Assembly: GCF_014596975.1 (NCBI RefSeq)
Contig: NZ_JACVXD010000001.1
Span: 135,273 to 199,272, forward strand
Length of the DNA: 64,000 nt
Direction of reading: 5' to 3'
DNA from: Aestuariibaculum marinum
Lineage (GTDB): Bacteria > Bacteroidota > Bacteroidia > Flavobacteriales > Flavobacteriaceae
Part shown: positions 20,065 through 29,314 of the stretch, piece by piece
Position numbering within the stretch: position 1 is the first letter of the stretch
Layout: each line of letters begins with the position of its first letter
Made by a program: the position numbers and the translations under genes
The notes under the pieces: model-generated
What the model saw: only the letters and a program-made list of their open reading frames with translations
Databases searched by the model: none
Told to the model about the DNA's origin: nothing

Positions 20065-20511
20065 TTAATCGGGAATATTGGGTTCCACCAATTTGGTAAG
20101 TTTATCTAAAGATTCCTGCCAGCCCAGATAGCACATCTCTAAAGGAATGACTTCAGGAATATTTTCCTGTGTGATTTTTAATTCTGTACCGCAGGATACT
20201 TCTTTAATCCAAACACTGGTAATCATGACATTTGGCAAGTTAGGATCATCAAAACCATCGGTATGTTTTATAAAACTATTAGGTTCCAGTTCAAGAAATT
20301 CACCACCAAAAGAATGACTATTACCTGTTGTGAAATTTGTAAACGACATTTTGTATTTACCACCCACAGTAGCATCAAACTCATGTACGGTACATAAAAA
20401 ACCATACGGCGGACTCCATGCTGCCAAAGCATTGGGTTCGGTAAAGGCTCTAAAAATTTTTTCGGGAGTGCTTTTAAGAATTCGGTGAAGTGTGACTTTG
20501 TTTGCTGCCAT
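20065..20511 (-). CDS. SRPBCC/AHSA1-domain protein
   Basis: The 148-residue protein has the AHSA1 START-like fold: RILKSTPEKIFRAFTEPNALAAW opens the family, followed by GGKYKMSFTN, GGEFLELEPN and the final helix YLGWQESLDKLTKLVE. These domains bind small hydrophobic ligands or act in stress responses; the ligand is unknown. No signal peptide is present. The long inverted repeat lies about 90 bp upstream. Confidence 0.85.
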   Translation of the reverse strand: MAANKVTLHRILKSTPEKIFRAFTEPNALAAWSPPYGFLCTVHEFDATVGGKYKMSFTNFTTGNSHSFGGEFLELEPNSFIKHTDGFDDPNLPNVMITSVWIKEVSCGTELKITQENIPEVIPLEMCYLGWQESLDKLTKLVEPNIPD

Positions 20512-20599
20512 GATGAAAGAGAATTAAAAAATCGTATTCTTCTTAAAAATAGTAAAAATTTTAGTTTTTATAATTAGTTAGTTCAGCTAGGTGTTTTAG

Positions 20600-20706
20600 G
20601 GGTTTCCTTCGAGTCATGTTCGATATTCCTTCGGGATTTCTTCGGTAAAAGCTAGTATTTACGAAGAAAACTCGAACAAATCCCGAAGGAATATCGAATG
20701 AAACCC
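20600..20706. repeat. Long imperfect palindrome with 21-bp perfect arms
   Basis: Arms at 20619-20639 and 20678-20698 are perfect inverted copies (core ATTCCTTCGGGATTT). Inside them CTTCGGTAAA/TTTACGAAG (20640-20666) pair with one bulge, and outside GGGTTTC/GAAACCC (20600-20706) extend the structure. It lies between the SRPBCC gene and the TonB receptor gene's terminator, so it is outside coding sequence. It could be a MITE-like element or a transcribed hairpin. Confidence 0.75.
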
Positions 20707-20711
20707 AAAAT

Positions 20712-20747
20712 AAAACGCCACAATTCAATAAAGAATCGTGGCGTTTT
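20712..20747 (-). terminator. Terminator of the TonB receptor gene
   Basis: On the minus strand AAAACGCCACGATTC pairs with GAATTGTGGCGTTTT around a six-base loop. The one mismatch in the plus strand becomes a G-U pair in the minus transcript, so it works for the receptor gene. Confidence 0.88.
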
Positions 20748-20774
20748 AATAAAGTTTTTGAGGATTATACTCTG

Positions 20775-23249
20775 TTAAAACTCGCGTTTACCGAATTCAC
20801 TTTCTATAAATTTCGATTTGTTTTTTCCGTTTTTAAAGGTGTATGATAAGTTGATAAATACCATGTCTACCTCGTAAATGTAGTTGGTTGTGGTATAAAA
20901 TTCACCTGGTCTGTACGTAGTTATACGCTGCTCGTTAGTGCTTAATAATCCCATATCTATATTCTGCCATTGCAGGGTAGCAGTTAGGGCATCATTAAAA
21001 AATGATTTTTGAAAGGTTAAATTCGGAGAATAAAACCTGGAGTCTTCACCTTGTGCTGTAACACGTTCAGACAGATAGTTAAATGTAAATTGTAGTGATG
21101 CATTTTGCCAGAACGTATAGGTAGAATTCAGGTTGACGGAGTACTGAGTGGATTCAGAATCTACAGGTCTGTTATCAAAACGACCATCAATAGCGTAATT
21201 ATAAATATTGGCACCTATAAAATTAGTCCAGTTTTTAGTAGGTTTTAGTTCAGCGCCTAATTCAATTCCGATAGCTTTCGCTTTTCCTACGTTAGAGTAT
21301 ATACGATTTAAAATAGTATCGTTATAGATGGTATTTACGCGATTCACCAGGTTTTGTGTGTTTCTGTAATAAGCCGTAGCAAAAACAGTGTTACCACCTT
21401 TTATTTTTTTGTTAATGCCTAATTCAACTAAATCAATAAATTCTGGTTTTAATTCCGGGTCTCCCTGCTCTAAAGTTTCAGAGTGTTCGCGTTCGGGAAA
21501 CGGATTCATTTTAAAAGTCGTGGTACGTTCTACACGCTTACTATAGGCAGCTTTAATGTTGGTTTTGTCGTTTATAGCGTATTGAATTGATGCGGAAGGG
21601 TACAACTTGGTAAAGTCGTAATTATAGGTGTCATCAATGGTGTTGGCTTTATCTTTTAAAGTTAAAACACGATCCATAACTTCTAATCGAGCACCTGCCG
21701 AATAATCCCAGTTGCCTTTTTTACCAGATATCTGTGAATAAAACGAATTGATGTTACGGGTTAAATTTACCTCACTTGAAAATTCTGGTACCAAGGTGAA
21801 ATCATCATTAAAATCGGTGCGGCGTTCATAAATAAAATCTCCGGTATGGTCCAGATTACGGTATTGATAACCAACCTCTAGTTGTCCGAAATCGAAAGGT
21901 TTAAAACTATAGTCTATTTGCGCACGAATACCGTGTAACGGGTTGTCGTTGGTGTTGTATTCATCTTGGTATAGCACCGAAGTATCAGGATATCCCAAAT
22001 TCTGATTTACGGTTGGACCTCCTAAAAGTGTGTATTCGTATAAAACAGAGGTTGATAATTTAGAGGTGTTTTTAAATGTGTGATCGTAGTCAAAACTTCC
22101 TAAAGCGAAATCACTTGTACGATTTCTTAAATTGTGATTGTAATATTGGAAGGTATACAGTCGGTTATCACTGTCAGCAGGTGATACCGCATGGTTATCG
22201 TAGTACACAATATCGGCTAGTCGGTCTTTATCACGTTTACCGGCAAAAACACCCAACGAGAATGTATTTGTTGTATCCGGCGTGTACTCCACAGTAAAAC
22301 GTCCGCTGTAATTAATTTCATCAAAACTGCGTTCTCCTGTAGATGGAAACTGTGTTTTTTCATCATTAATAATCGTATATACATCACCTTCACGACGACC
22401 ACCTAAGTCGTTTCGTTGATAGCTCGCCCCTAATGAGACGTTCCAGAAATCGTTTCTAAGGTTATACGTCGCATCTACGCCGTAACGCTGGTGTGCTTTA
22501 TCGTTATCATACGTTTCAATAGAAGGAAGTCCGCCTTTTACATTAATTTGACCGAAAGCACCATTGGCAGCACCTTTTTTGGTAATGATGTTAAGTAAAC
22601 CAGCTTTTCCTTCGGGATCGTATTTTGCTGAAGGCGCAGTAATAACTTCTACACGTTCTATAGCATTGGCAGGTAGTTGAGCAATTAAGGCATTGGCATT
22701 ACCCTGTACAGGTTTGCCATTTAATAAGACAACAAAACCTGAAGATCCACGAACACTAATGTCTCCCTGACCATCTATACTTACCGATGGCAGGTTACGA
22801 ATCACATCAATTCCTGAACCTCCTTGAGCGCTTTTAAATTCGTTTGCATTAAATACTTGTCGGTCAATTTTATTGGTTACGGTAGCTTGTTTACTCTTTA
22901 CAACTACTTCATTTAAGGTGTTTCCTAAAGCTAATTGTATATCACCTAAATCGATAGTTTGGTTTGTATGCTGAAGCGTGATACCGTTAACCGGTTTTGT
23001 TTCGTAGCCAATAAAAGAAGCTTTTAAATAATACTCTCCTTTTCTAAGGTTTTTAATTTCGAAGTAACCATTGGTATCTGTTACCACACCAGTAACCATT
23101 TCATTGTTATTCTGACTATAGATTACCGCCGTGGCGTATTCTAAAGGCGAGTTGGTTTCATCCTAGATTCGGCCAGTTATTTGAGAAAAGCCAAATTGGT
23201 AAGCGAAAAAGAAGGTTAATAGGAATAAAAAGGTATTCGGTTTAAGCAT
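20775..23249 (-). pseudogene. TonB-dependent receptor gene with in-frame TAG at codon 29
   Basis: The frame opens at ATG 23249 with a clear signal peptide (FLLTFFFAYQFGFSQ) and the usual start of a carboxypeptidase-regulatory domain (ITGRI), then meets TAG at 23163-23165. After it the same frame continues for 796 codons: rest of the regulatory domain (GYFEIKNLRKGEYYLKASFIGYE), plug (GSGIDVIRNLPSVSIDGQG, ITKKGAANGAF) and a 600-residue barrel of the OMP_b-brl_3 type, ending in SEFGKREF. A CAG-to-TAG change would explain the stop. An internal ATG at 23099 could start translation but would lack the signal peptide, so an exported product is unlikely unless the stop is read through. An AraC regulator gene lies just upstream. 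Confidence 0.8.
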
Positions 23250-23331
23250 AAATTTAGGTTTGAATTAAGCAGTGCAAGCTACATTATTAAAGAGATTGAT
23301 TTTGGTCTAAATGAAAAATTAATGGTACATA

Positions 23332-24150
23332 TTAAACAAGAACCTCTTGTTTTCTGAATTGAAGCGGGGTTAAACTTGTATGTCTTTTAAAAAATTTGGT
23401 AAAGTTAGATGTGTCTTTAAACTCCAGACTGTAGGCAATATCACTAATGTTTTTTGAAGTATATAATAACTGCCGTTTAATCTCTTTAATTAAATGCTCT
23501 GCAATAATATCAGAAGCAGACTTTTGATAGGCTTTTTGGCAGATATTATTAAGGTTTTGGGCACTGGTATTAAGTGCTTCAGCATAATATCCCACATTGT
23601 TTCGTAAGGTTTCAGAAAGCAATTGAATGAATTTTGTTTCAATACCATCTGCAGCAGTCTTTACATGTTGATTTGTATAGGACAGGAGTTTCGAAAACAA
23701 AGCTTTTAGTCCGCCTTCAATCACATCGTTTTCAGGGGCTTGGTTTTTCATCTCTAAGCATAAGACCTGAAATAACGCATCAATAATAGGGTTTTGAGGT
23801 AGAGATATGGCATCAAAAGACGATAGTTTGCTTAGCAACAAAGGAATAGAGGCATCTAAAACAGTTTCTAAAAACCGTTCTTTTATGATGATAACATAAC
23901 CTTTAGGTATGGTGTTGATATGCCAATGGTGTACCTGGTTTTGATGGATTAGAAAGGCCACTGGTGGTTGAATTTTGAAAGGCGTCGTGTCGAGATAATG
24001 AAACCCGCTACCTTCAGTAAAATATACGAGTTCTAAATATTTGTTATGCCTGTGAGGTTTTGTGTAGCGTTTATTGACATCGAAAACTTCAATTTTCAAA
24101 AAATCGGATGCTGGTATTTTGTCTTTTATGCGAATATCTGTAGTCTGCAA
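23332..24150 (-). CDS. AraC-family transcriptional regulator
   Basis: The 272-residue protein has a cupin-like N-terminal domain (PHRHNKYLELVYFTEGSG; then HQNQVHHW) and a C-terminal double helix-turn-helix (ISDIAYSLEFKDTSNFTKFFKRHTSLTPLQFRK region, residues about 235-268). AraC proteins bind a small ligand in the cupin part. It lies 82 bp upstream of the receptor gene on the same strand, so receptor control is the simplest guess. Confidence 0.92.
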   Translation of the reverse strand: MQTTDIRIKDKIPASDFLKIEVFDVNKRYTKPHRHNKYLELVYFTEGSGFHYLDTTPFKIQPPVAFLIHQNQVHHWHINTIPKGYVIIIKERFLETVLDASIPLLLSKLSSFDAISLPQNPIIDALFQVLCLEMKNQAPENDVIEGGLKALFSKLLSYTNQHVKTAADGIETKFIQLLSETLRNNVGYYAEALNTSAQNLNNICQKAYQKSASDIIAEHLIKEIKRQLLYTSKNISDIAYSLEFKDTSNFTKFFKRHTSLTPLQFRKQEVLV

Positions 24151-24169
24151 ATCACATGTATTTGAAGTG

Positions 24170-24177
24170 CAAATTTA
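24170..24177 (-). promoter_or_regulatory. -7 box of the araC-type gene
   Basis: On the minus strand TAAATTTG matches TAnnTTTG, about 20 bases before ATG 24150. Confidence 0.45.
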
Positions 24178-24255
24178 ACAGGAATCAGGAGTAGGATGGA
24201 GGTTTTTTTAGTCAATTATGGTTTAATAATTGTCTTTCGGGGTTATAACATATAA

Positions 24256-24292
24256 AAAAGCCACAATTCAATAAAGAATCATGACTTTTTTT
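24256..24292 (-). terminator. Terminator of the peroxiredoxin operon
   Basis: On the minus strand AAAAAGTCATGATTC pairs with GAATTGTGGCTTTTT using G-U pairs, with a T run. Its plus-strand core 24260-24280 is identical to 20717-20737 in the receptor gene terminator. Confidence 0.75.
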
Positions 24293-24346
24293 AGTACTAA
24301 ATAATTTCTATGCTACTCGATGATCGAGCTAGAAATGTGATAAAGT

Positions 24347-24604
24347 TTATTTATCAATTGAACCTAAAACGCGACCCATAAAGTTATTCAGGGCTTCTTT
24401 TTTAGGTGTACCGTCCTTAATCATTTTATTAACCTCAACAGCACCATACATATTAGAGATTAATTCTCCAATAACATCTAACTCTTCATCTTTCAACGAA
24501 GGAACTTCGGTTAACGCCTCAAGGGTCTCGATGGTTTCGATTACGAAATCTTCATCATTTTCCTCAATAAATTGCGTTAAATGCTTAATTACTGGTAACT
24601 TCAT
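24347..24604 (-). CDS. DUF6952-type small protein
   Basis: The 85-residue acidic protein (MKLPVIKHLTQFIEENDEDF...) is, as I recall, the conserved small protein that follows thioredoxin in Flavobacteriaceae peroxiredoxin operons. Its start overlaps the thioredoxin end by 20 bp, so the two are translationally linked. Helical throughout with no cysteines; function unknown. Confidence 0.8.
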   Translation of the reverse strand: MKLPVIKHLTQFIEENDEDFVIETIETLEALTEVPSLKDEELDVIGELISNMYGAVEVNKMIKDGTPKKEALNNFMGRVLGSIDK

Positions 24605-24899
24605 TTACTAGATCTTTTAAAACATCGAATTTGTTTGTTTGAACTTGATTAACAAAAGCTCCACCTTTGAAAGTTGCAAATGTAGGTAAGTTATCTACTG
24701 TTGCTAATTTTCTAGACTCAGGAAACTTTTCGGCATCAGCCATAACAAACGTAACGTTTTCGTTTTCTGTTGCTAATTTTTTGAATTTAGGTTTCATAAT
24801 GCGGCAGTTACCACACCATGTTGCAGAAAACTGAACAACTACAGTATCGTTTTGCGATACAAGTTCTGTTAAATTATCTTGTTCTAATTCTTTAATCAT
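24585..24899 (-). CDS. Thioredoxin-family protein (CGNC)
   Basis: The 104-residue protein has a thioredoxin fold with active site WCGNCRIMKP; the usual Pro between the cysteines is Asn. The cis-proline segment DNLPTFATF is present. It should reduce the peroxiredoxin encoded 7 bp upstream in the same operon. No signal peptide. Confidence 0.92.
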   Translation of the reverse strand: MIKELEQDNLTELVSQNDTVVVQFSATWCGNCRIMKPKFKKLATENENVTFVMADAEKFPESRKLATVDNLPTFATFKGGAFVNQVQTNKFDVLKDLVNEVTSN

Positions 24900-24906
24900 G
24901 GGTAGA

Positions 24907-25548
24907 TTAGTTTAATTGAGCTAAGTACTCAGCAGTTCCTTTAGCGTTAGCTTGCATTGCATCTTTACCTTCTTCCCAGTTTGCAGGACAAACTTCACCT
25001 TTTTCTTGTACGTGAGTTAAAGCATCGATTAAACGTAAGTATTCGTTAACGTTTCTTCCTAATGGCATGTTGTTGATGCTCTCGTGTTGTACTAATCCGT
25101 CTTCATCGATTAGGTAAGTAGCTCTGTAAGTTACGTTATCACCTTCAACTTGAACAGTACCGGTTTCTTCGTCGTAAGTTTCTTTAGTGATATCTAAAAT
25201 ACCTAAAATACTAGATAAGTTTCTGTTGCTATCTGCTAATAATGGGTAAGTAACACCTTCGATACCACCGTTATTTTTAGCTGTGCTTAACCAAGCAAAG
25301 TGTACTTCAGGAGTATCACAAGACGCACCAATTACAATTGTGTTACGTTTTTCGAACTCACCTAAAGCTGCTTGAAAAGCATGTAATTCTGTAGGACATA
25401 CAAAAGTAAAATCTTTTGGGTACCAGAATAAAAGTACTTTTTTCTTGTTGTTAATCGCTTCTTCTAGAACGTTTACTTTAAAAGTATCGCCTAAATCGTT
25501 CATTGCGTCAACATTTAAATTTGGGAATTTTTTTCCTACTAATGCCAT
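24907..25548 (-). CDS. Peroxiredoxin (AhpC/TSA family, two-Cys)
   Basis: The 213-residue protein carries the peroxidatic cysteine in KDFTFVCPTELHAF and the resolving cysteine in KGEVCPANWEEG, the arrangement of typical two-Cys peroxiredoxins. It removes hydrogen peroxide and alkyl peroxides in the cytosol, with the downstream CGNC thioredoxin as likely electron donor. Together with Tpx and KatG it is the third peroxide-removing enzyme encoded in the window. Confidence 0.96.
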   Translation of the reverse strand: MALVGKKFPNLNVDAMNDLGDTFKVNVLEEAINNKKKVLLFWYPKDFTFVCPTELHAFQAALGEFEKRNTIVIGASCDTPEVHFAWLSTAKNNGGIEGVTYPLLADSNRNLSSILGILDITKETYDEETGTVQVEGDNVTYRATYLIDEDGLVQHESINNMPLGRNVNEYLRLIDALTHVQEKGEVCPANWEEGKDAMQANAKGTAEYLAQLN

Positions 25549-25584
25549 GTGTTTTTTATTTATAGGTTATTAATTTTAACACTG

Positions 25585-25592
25585 CAAATATA
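25585..25592 (-). promoter_or_regulatory. -7 box of the peroxiredoxin operon
   Basis: On the minus strand TATATTTG matches TAnnTTTG, 37 bases before ATG 25548. Confidence 0.55.
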
Positions 25593-25687
25593 GAAACGAG
25601 ACACGATTATTTGGATTAATAAAATCTTAAAAATCTATTGGATGATAAGTTTTGATTATAGAAACTTGTTTAAAGTATAGTACGACG

Positions 25688-27157
25688 TTATTTATCAGTA
25701 AGTTGTCTGATTTTAATAGATAATGCGGCAAATAATAAAGTTGTAAACGGACTTAACCAATTAAAGATAGCGTATCCGGCATAATGCAAAGTATCTACCC
25801 CTAAAACACCGCTTTGGTAAGCACCACAGGTATTCCACGGAATTAACACTGATGTAACAGTACCCGAATCTTCAAGCGTACGGCTTAAATTTTCTGGAGC
25901 AAGTCCTTTTTCTTTAAACGCCTTGGCATACATTTTTCCGGGAACAACAATAGCTAAATATTGATCGCTGGCAGAGAAATTAATCGCCAAACAGCTAGCC
26001 ACCGTACTGGCGAATAAACCAAATGTAGTGTGGAATAATTTTAGGAGCGATTTTGTAATGCGTGCTAAAGCCCCAATACCATCCATAATACCACCAAATA
26101 CCATAGCAGAGATAATTAATAGTATGGTCCAGATCATACCTTCCATACCACCTGAAGAAAATAATTCGTTTAATGTTTCATTTTCGGTGGTGATTTGAGT
26201 TTCGGTAAAAATGGCATTTACTATAGCCTCATACCCAGAGCCCGATAAAATGTCTAATACAGACGTTTGAAAAATAAATGCAAAAACAGCAGCTAACAAT
26301 ACACCAATGGTTAATGCAAGAACGGGTTTGGTTTTAAATAGAATTAAAACAATAACGACTACAGGTACAACAAAAAGTATTGGTGTAATATTAAAAGTAG
26401 AAGCAATCGTGCTAAGCAAATCACCTAAATCGGCTTTTCCTGAGGTTTCTACATTTAAACTTAATACCGTAAAAAATACAAGAGTAACCACTAACGTTGG
26501 TACAGTGGTCATACTCATATAACGGATGTGTGTAAACAAGTCGGTTCCAGCCATAGCTGGGGCCAGGTTAGTTGTATCGCTTAAAGGGGACATTTTATCA
26601 CCAAAGTATGCTCCGGAAATTACAGCTCCGGCAATCATACCCGTGTCGATGCCTAAAGCGGTTCCTATACCCACTAAAGCTATACCAACGGTTGCCGAGG
26701 TAGTCCACGAGCTTCCGGTTGCAATCGAGATGATGGCACAAATAATAACCGATGCAGGTAAAAATATAGAAGGGTTAAGTACTTGTAATCCGTAGTACAC
26801 CATGGCAGGAATTACACCACTTATAAGCCAGGTTCCGGCTAAAGCGCCTACTAAAAATAAAATTATGATAGGAACAAGTACACTCTTTAAGTTTTCCCAT
26901 ATTTCTTTTAGCATAATTTGAATACTAACTTTATTTAAAAAGCCAACAATGGCAGCAATGGCACCACCTAACAATAAAATTATCTGATTGGTATAGGTGC
27001 CAAACCACTCCTGATCGTCAACAAAACCTATATTATAAACCAGTAGACAAATTAAGAGTACCACTGGGATTAAGGCTTCCCAGATACTTAATTCTTTATT
27101 TTTAATGACATGTATGTTACCGGCTTCAAATTCAGAGATATTGTTGTTGTCGTGCAT
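25688..27157 (-). CDS. NhaC-family Na+/H+ antiporter
   Basis: The 489-residue membrane protein has about eleven or twelve helices. ATGSSWTTSATVGIALVGIG and YFGDKMSPLSDTTNLAPAMAG match the conserved NhaC core, where polar residues in broken helices bind the ion. It probably swaps sodium or another cation for protons, or an organic solute as in MleN-type relatives. It is a single gene upstream of the peroxiredoxin operon on the same strand. Confidence 0.9.
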   Translation of the reverse strand: MHDNNNISEFEAGNIHVIKNKELSIWEALIPVVLLICLLVYNIGFVDDQEWFGTYTNQIILLLGGAIAAIVGFLNKVSIQIMLKEIWENLKSVLVPIIILFLVGALAGTWLISGVIPAMVYYGLQVLNPSIFLPASVIICAIISIATGSSWTTSATVGIALVGIGTALGIDTGMIAGAVISGAYFGDKMSPLSDTTNLAPAMAGTDLFTHIRYMSMTTVPTLVVTLVFFTVLSLNVETSGKADLGDLLSTIASTFNITPILFVVPVVVIVLILFKTKPVLALTIGVLLAAVFAFIFQTSVLDILSGSGYEAIVNAIFTETQITTENETLNELFSSGGMEGMIWTILLIISAMVFGGIMDGIGALARITKSLLKLFHTTFGLFASTVASCLAINFSASDQYLAIVVPGKMYAKAFKEKGLAPENLSRTLEDSGTVTSVLIPWNTCGAYQSGVLGVDTLHYAGYAIFNWLSPFTTLLFAALSIKIRQLTDK

Positions 27158-27257
27158 TGTAAAGAAATTAGAATGTAATGTTACAATTTTGAAAGAAGTT
27201 ACGCAAATTCAAATTTTACAAGTTGCTATAAAAGAAGAGGGGTAAAAAGTAGGTTCG

Positions 27258-27332
27258 ATGTTATATTTAGCTTGTCGAAATATTTTTATCGAAGTTATAA
27301 TCATTATCAGTTTCGACAGGCTCAATTTGACA
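27258..27332. repeat. Degenerate inverted repeat of the 'TTTCGACAGGCT' type
   Basis: TAGCTTGTCGAAA (27268-27280) and TTTCGACAGGCT (27311-27322) form imperfect inverted arms, extended outward by TGTTATATT and AATTTGACA. I recall versions of this sequence between genes in many Flavobacteriia genomes. This copy looks decayed. Confidence 0.5.
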
Positions 27333-27382
27333 AACCAAATTTTAAAGACTTTTAGACTTCTAGTTATTGTATTTCAGTAATC

Positions 27383-28597
27383 CTAAACCATTGTGGCTTC
27401 AAGAATACCTAATTCTTCCATGCATTTTCGCATGGTTTTATAGGTGCGTTCTATATCGGCATCAAGACCAATGGAGAAGCGAATTAATCCATCGCTTAAA
27501 CCCATAGCATGTTGTTCTTCCAAAGGAATTTCAGATGATGTCGAGGTTCCCGGAGCCGAAAATAAGGTTTTATAAAAGCCTAAACTAACCGCTAAGTACC
27601 CAAGGTTTTTATGTTGCATGAGTTCCATTAAGGCGTTGGCTGTATCCAAATTACCAACATCAATTGTTAGCATGCCGCCAAAACCGTATGTTTCATTCAT
27701 CATGCTTTTAAATAAATTATGTGAAGGGTGTGATGCTAACCCAGGATACACGGTTTTTAAGCCATCAGCTTCAAATTTTTCAGCTAGATACAGTGCGTTT
27801 TTGCTATGTTGCTGCATACGGATATGGAGCGTTCTTAAGTTTTTTAAAATTGATGCCGCACGAAGGCTATCCATTGTAGGGCCTAATAACATTGCCGCGC
27901 CGGTATTTACATTACGTAAATCATTAATAAAATCCTGTGTGCCACAAACCACGCCACCAACGGTATCGCTCGCACCGTTTATGAATTTTGTTAAACTATG
28001 AACCACCACATCGGCACCTAAAGGTTTAGGAGAAATGGATAGAGGAGAAAAGGTATTATCGACCACCAGTTTTAAATTATGAGCTTTGGCAATTTTCGAT
28101 AACCCTTTAATATCCGCAACTTCTAATAAAGGATTACTTACCGTCTCACAATAAATAACTTTGGTTTTTGTGGTAAGGGCCTGTTCTACGGCTTCTAAAT
28201 TAGTAATGTCTACAAACGATGTGGAGATATTAAATCGTGGTATAAAGTTTTTTAGAAAGGTATAAGTGCCGCCGTAAATCGTGCGGCAGGAAACTACATG
28301 ATCGCCGCTTTCGCATAATTGTAATAGTACCGATGTAATGGCGCCCATACCAGAGGCGGTTACACAGGCGGTTTCGGTGCCTTCCATCGCAGCCAAAGCT
28401 TCTCCCAAATATAAATTGGAAGGCGAGGAGTGTCTGGAGTACAGGTAGCAACCATCGGCATTGCCTTCAAAAGTGTCGAACATGGTTTTTGCCGATAGAA
28501 AGGTATAAGTCGATGAATCGGAAATGGATGGGTTTACACCTCCAAATTCACCAAAGTACTGTAAATCCTGAATGTTATTTGCGGGTTTAAATGCCAT
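27383..28597 (-). CDS. Cys/Met-metabolism PLP enzyme (methionine gamma-lyase-like)
   Basis: The 404-residue protein belongs to the trans-sulfuration family. YLYSRHSSPSNLYLGEALAAME holds the Tyr and Arg that bind PLP phosphate from the neighbouring subunit, and VVHSLTKFINGASD holds the Schiff-base lysine. The family includes methionine gamma-lyase, cystathionine gamma-lyase and cystathionine gamma-synthase. The divergent Lrp regulator suggests a breakdown enzyme such as methionine gamma-lyase, but the reaction is not certain. Confidence 0.88.
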   Translation of the reverse strand: MAFKPANNIQDLQYFGEFGGVNPSISDSSTYTFLSAKTMFDTFEGNADGCYLYSRHSSPSNLYLGEALAAMEGTETACVTASGMGAITSVLLQLCESGDHVVSCRTIYGGTYTFLKNFIPRFNISTSFVDITNLEAVEQALTTKTKVIYCETVSNPLLEVADIKGLSKIAKAHNLKLVVDNTFSPLSISPKPLGADVVVHSLTKFINGASDTVGGVVCGTQDFINDLRNVNTGAAMLLGPTMDSLRAASILKNLRTLHIRMQQHSKNALYLAEKFEADGLKTVYPGLASHPSHNLFKSMMNETYGFGGMLTIDVGNLDTANALMELMQHKNLGYLAVSLGFYKTLFSAPGTSTSSEIPLEEQHAMGLSDGLIRFSIGLDADIERTYKTMRKCMEELGILEATMV

Positions 28598-28757
28598 AGT
28601 GGGTTGTGTTTAAAGTAGTTCATAAGTTACAATATTTTAGAATGAATTACAATCAGTTGTATTTTTATTAGATTTTAAATCTGTAAATTGTATATTTAAT
28701 AGATTAATTTTTAGTATCTAAGGAATTTGCCTCACTCTAAACGAAAAATTTTCAATT

Positions 28758-29219
28758 ATGATTTTTGATACTACTGATAAAAAGCTTTTAGAGTTTCTGC
28801 AAGCCGACAGCAAACAAACCAATAAAGAACTGGCTAATAAATTAAACTTGTCGGTTACTGCCGTTTACGAACGCATTAAAAAACTGGAAAAGGAAGGCTT
28901 TATTAGCAAGTATGTGGCACTGGTGAATAAGCATCAGGTAAATAAAGCGTTTGTGGCGTTTTGTCATATTAAACTGGATAAGCATGCACAGGATGTAGTT
29001 ATAAAGTTTGAAAAAGAAGTAGCTAAACTAAACGAGGTTCTGGAGTGTCATCATATTAGTGGAGAGTACGATTACCTGCTTAAAGTAATGGTTGAAGACA
29101 TGACCGCCTTTCGGGAGTTTATGGTAACAAAGCTCACCAACATTAATCATATTGGCAGCACACACAGCATGTTTGTGATTAATGAAGTAAAATACAGCAC
29201 CGCTATAAATTTCGAATAA
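28758..29219 (+). CDS. Lrp/AsnC-family regulator (paired with the trans-sulfuration enzyme)
   Basis: The 153-residue protein has helix-turn-helix NKELANKLNLSVTAVYERIK and ligand domain segment ECHHISGEYDYLLKVMVED. It is divergent from the trans-sulfuration gene and a paralogue of the regulator at 16654-17106. The repeated arrangement, Lrp opposite a PLP amino-acid enzyme, suggests local control by the substrate amino acid. Confidence 0.93.
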   Translation: MIFDTTDKKLLEFLQADSKQTNKELANKLNLSVTAVYERIKKLEKEGFISKYVALVNKHQVNKAFVAFCHIKLDKHAQDVVIKFEKEVAKLNEVLECHHISGEYDYLLKVMVEDMTAFREFMVTKLTNINHIGSTHSMFVINEVKYSTAINFE

Positions 29220-29314
29220 TATGAAAAGGATTACTCGAGTAATCAATAAACACCTATTTAGTGAAATCTTTTTTATACTTTTATTACACTTAAAAACTCA
29301 CAAACCAATTACAT

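Noticed and set aside
22217..22402. Second frame inside the receptor gene
   Set aside because: Shadow frame of the receptor barrel.
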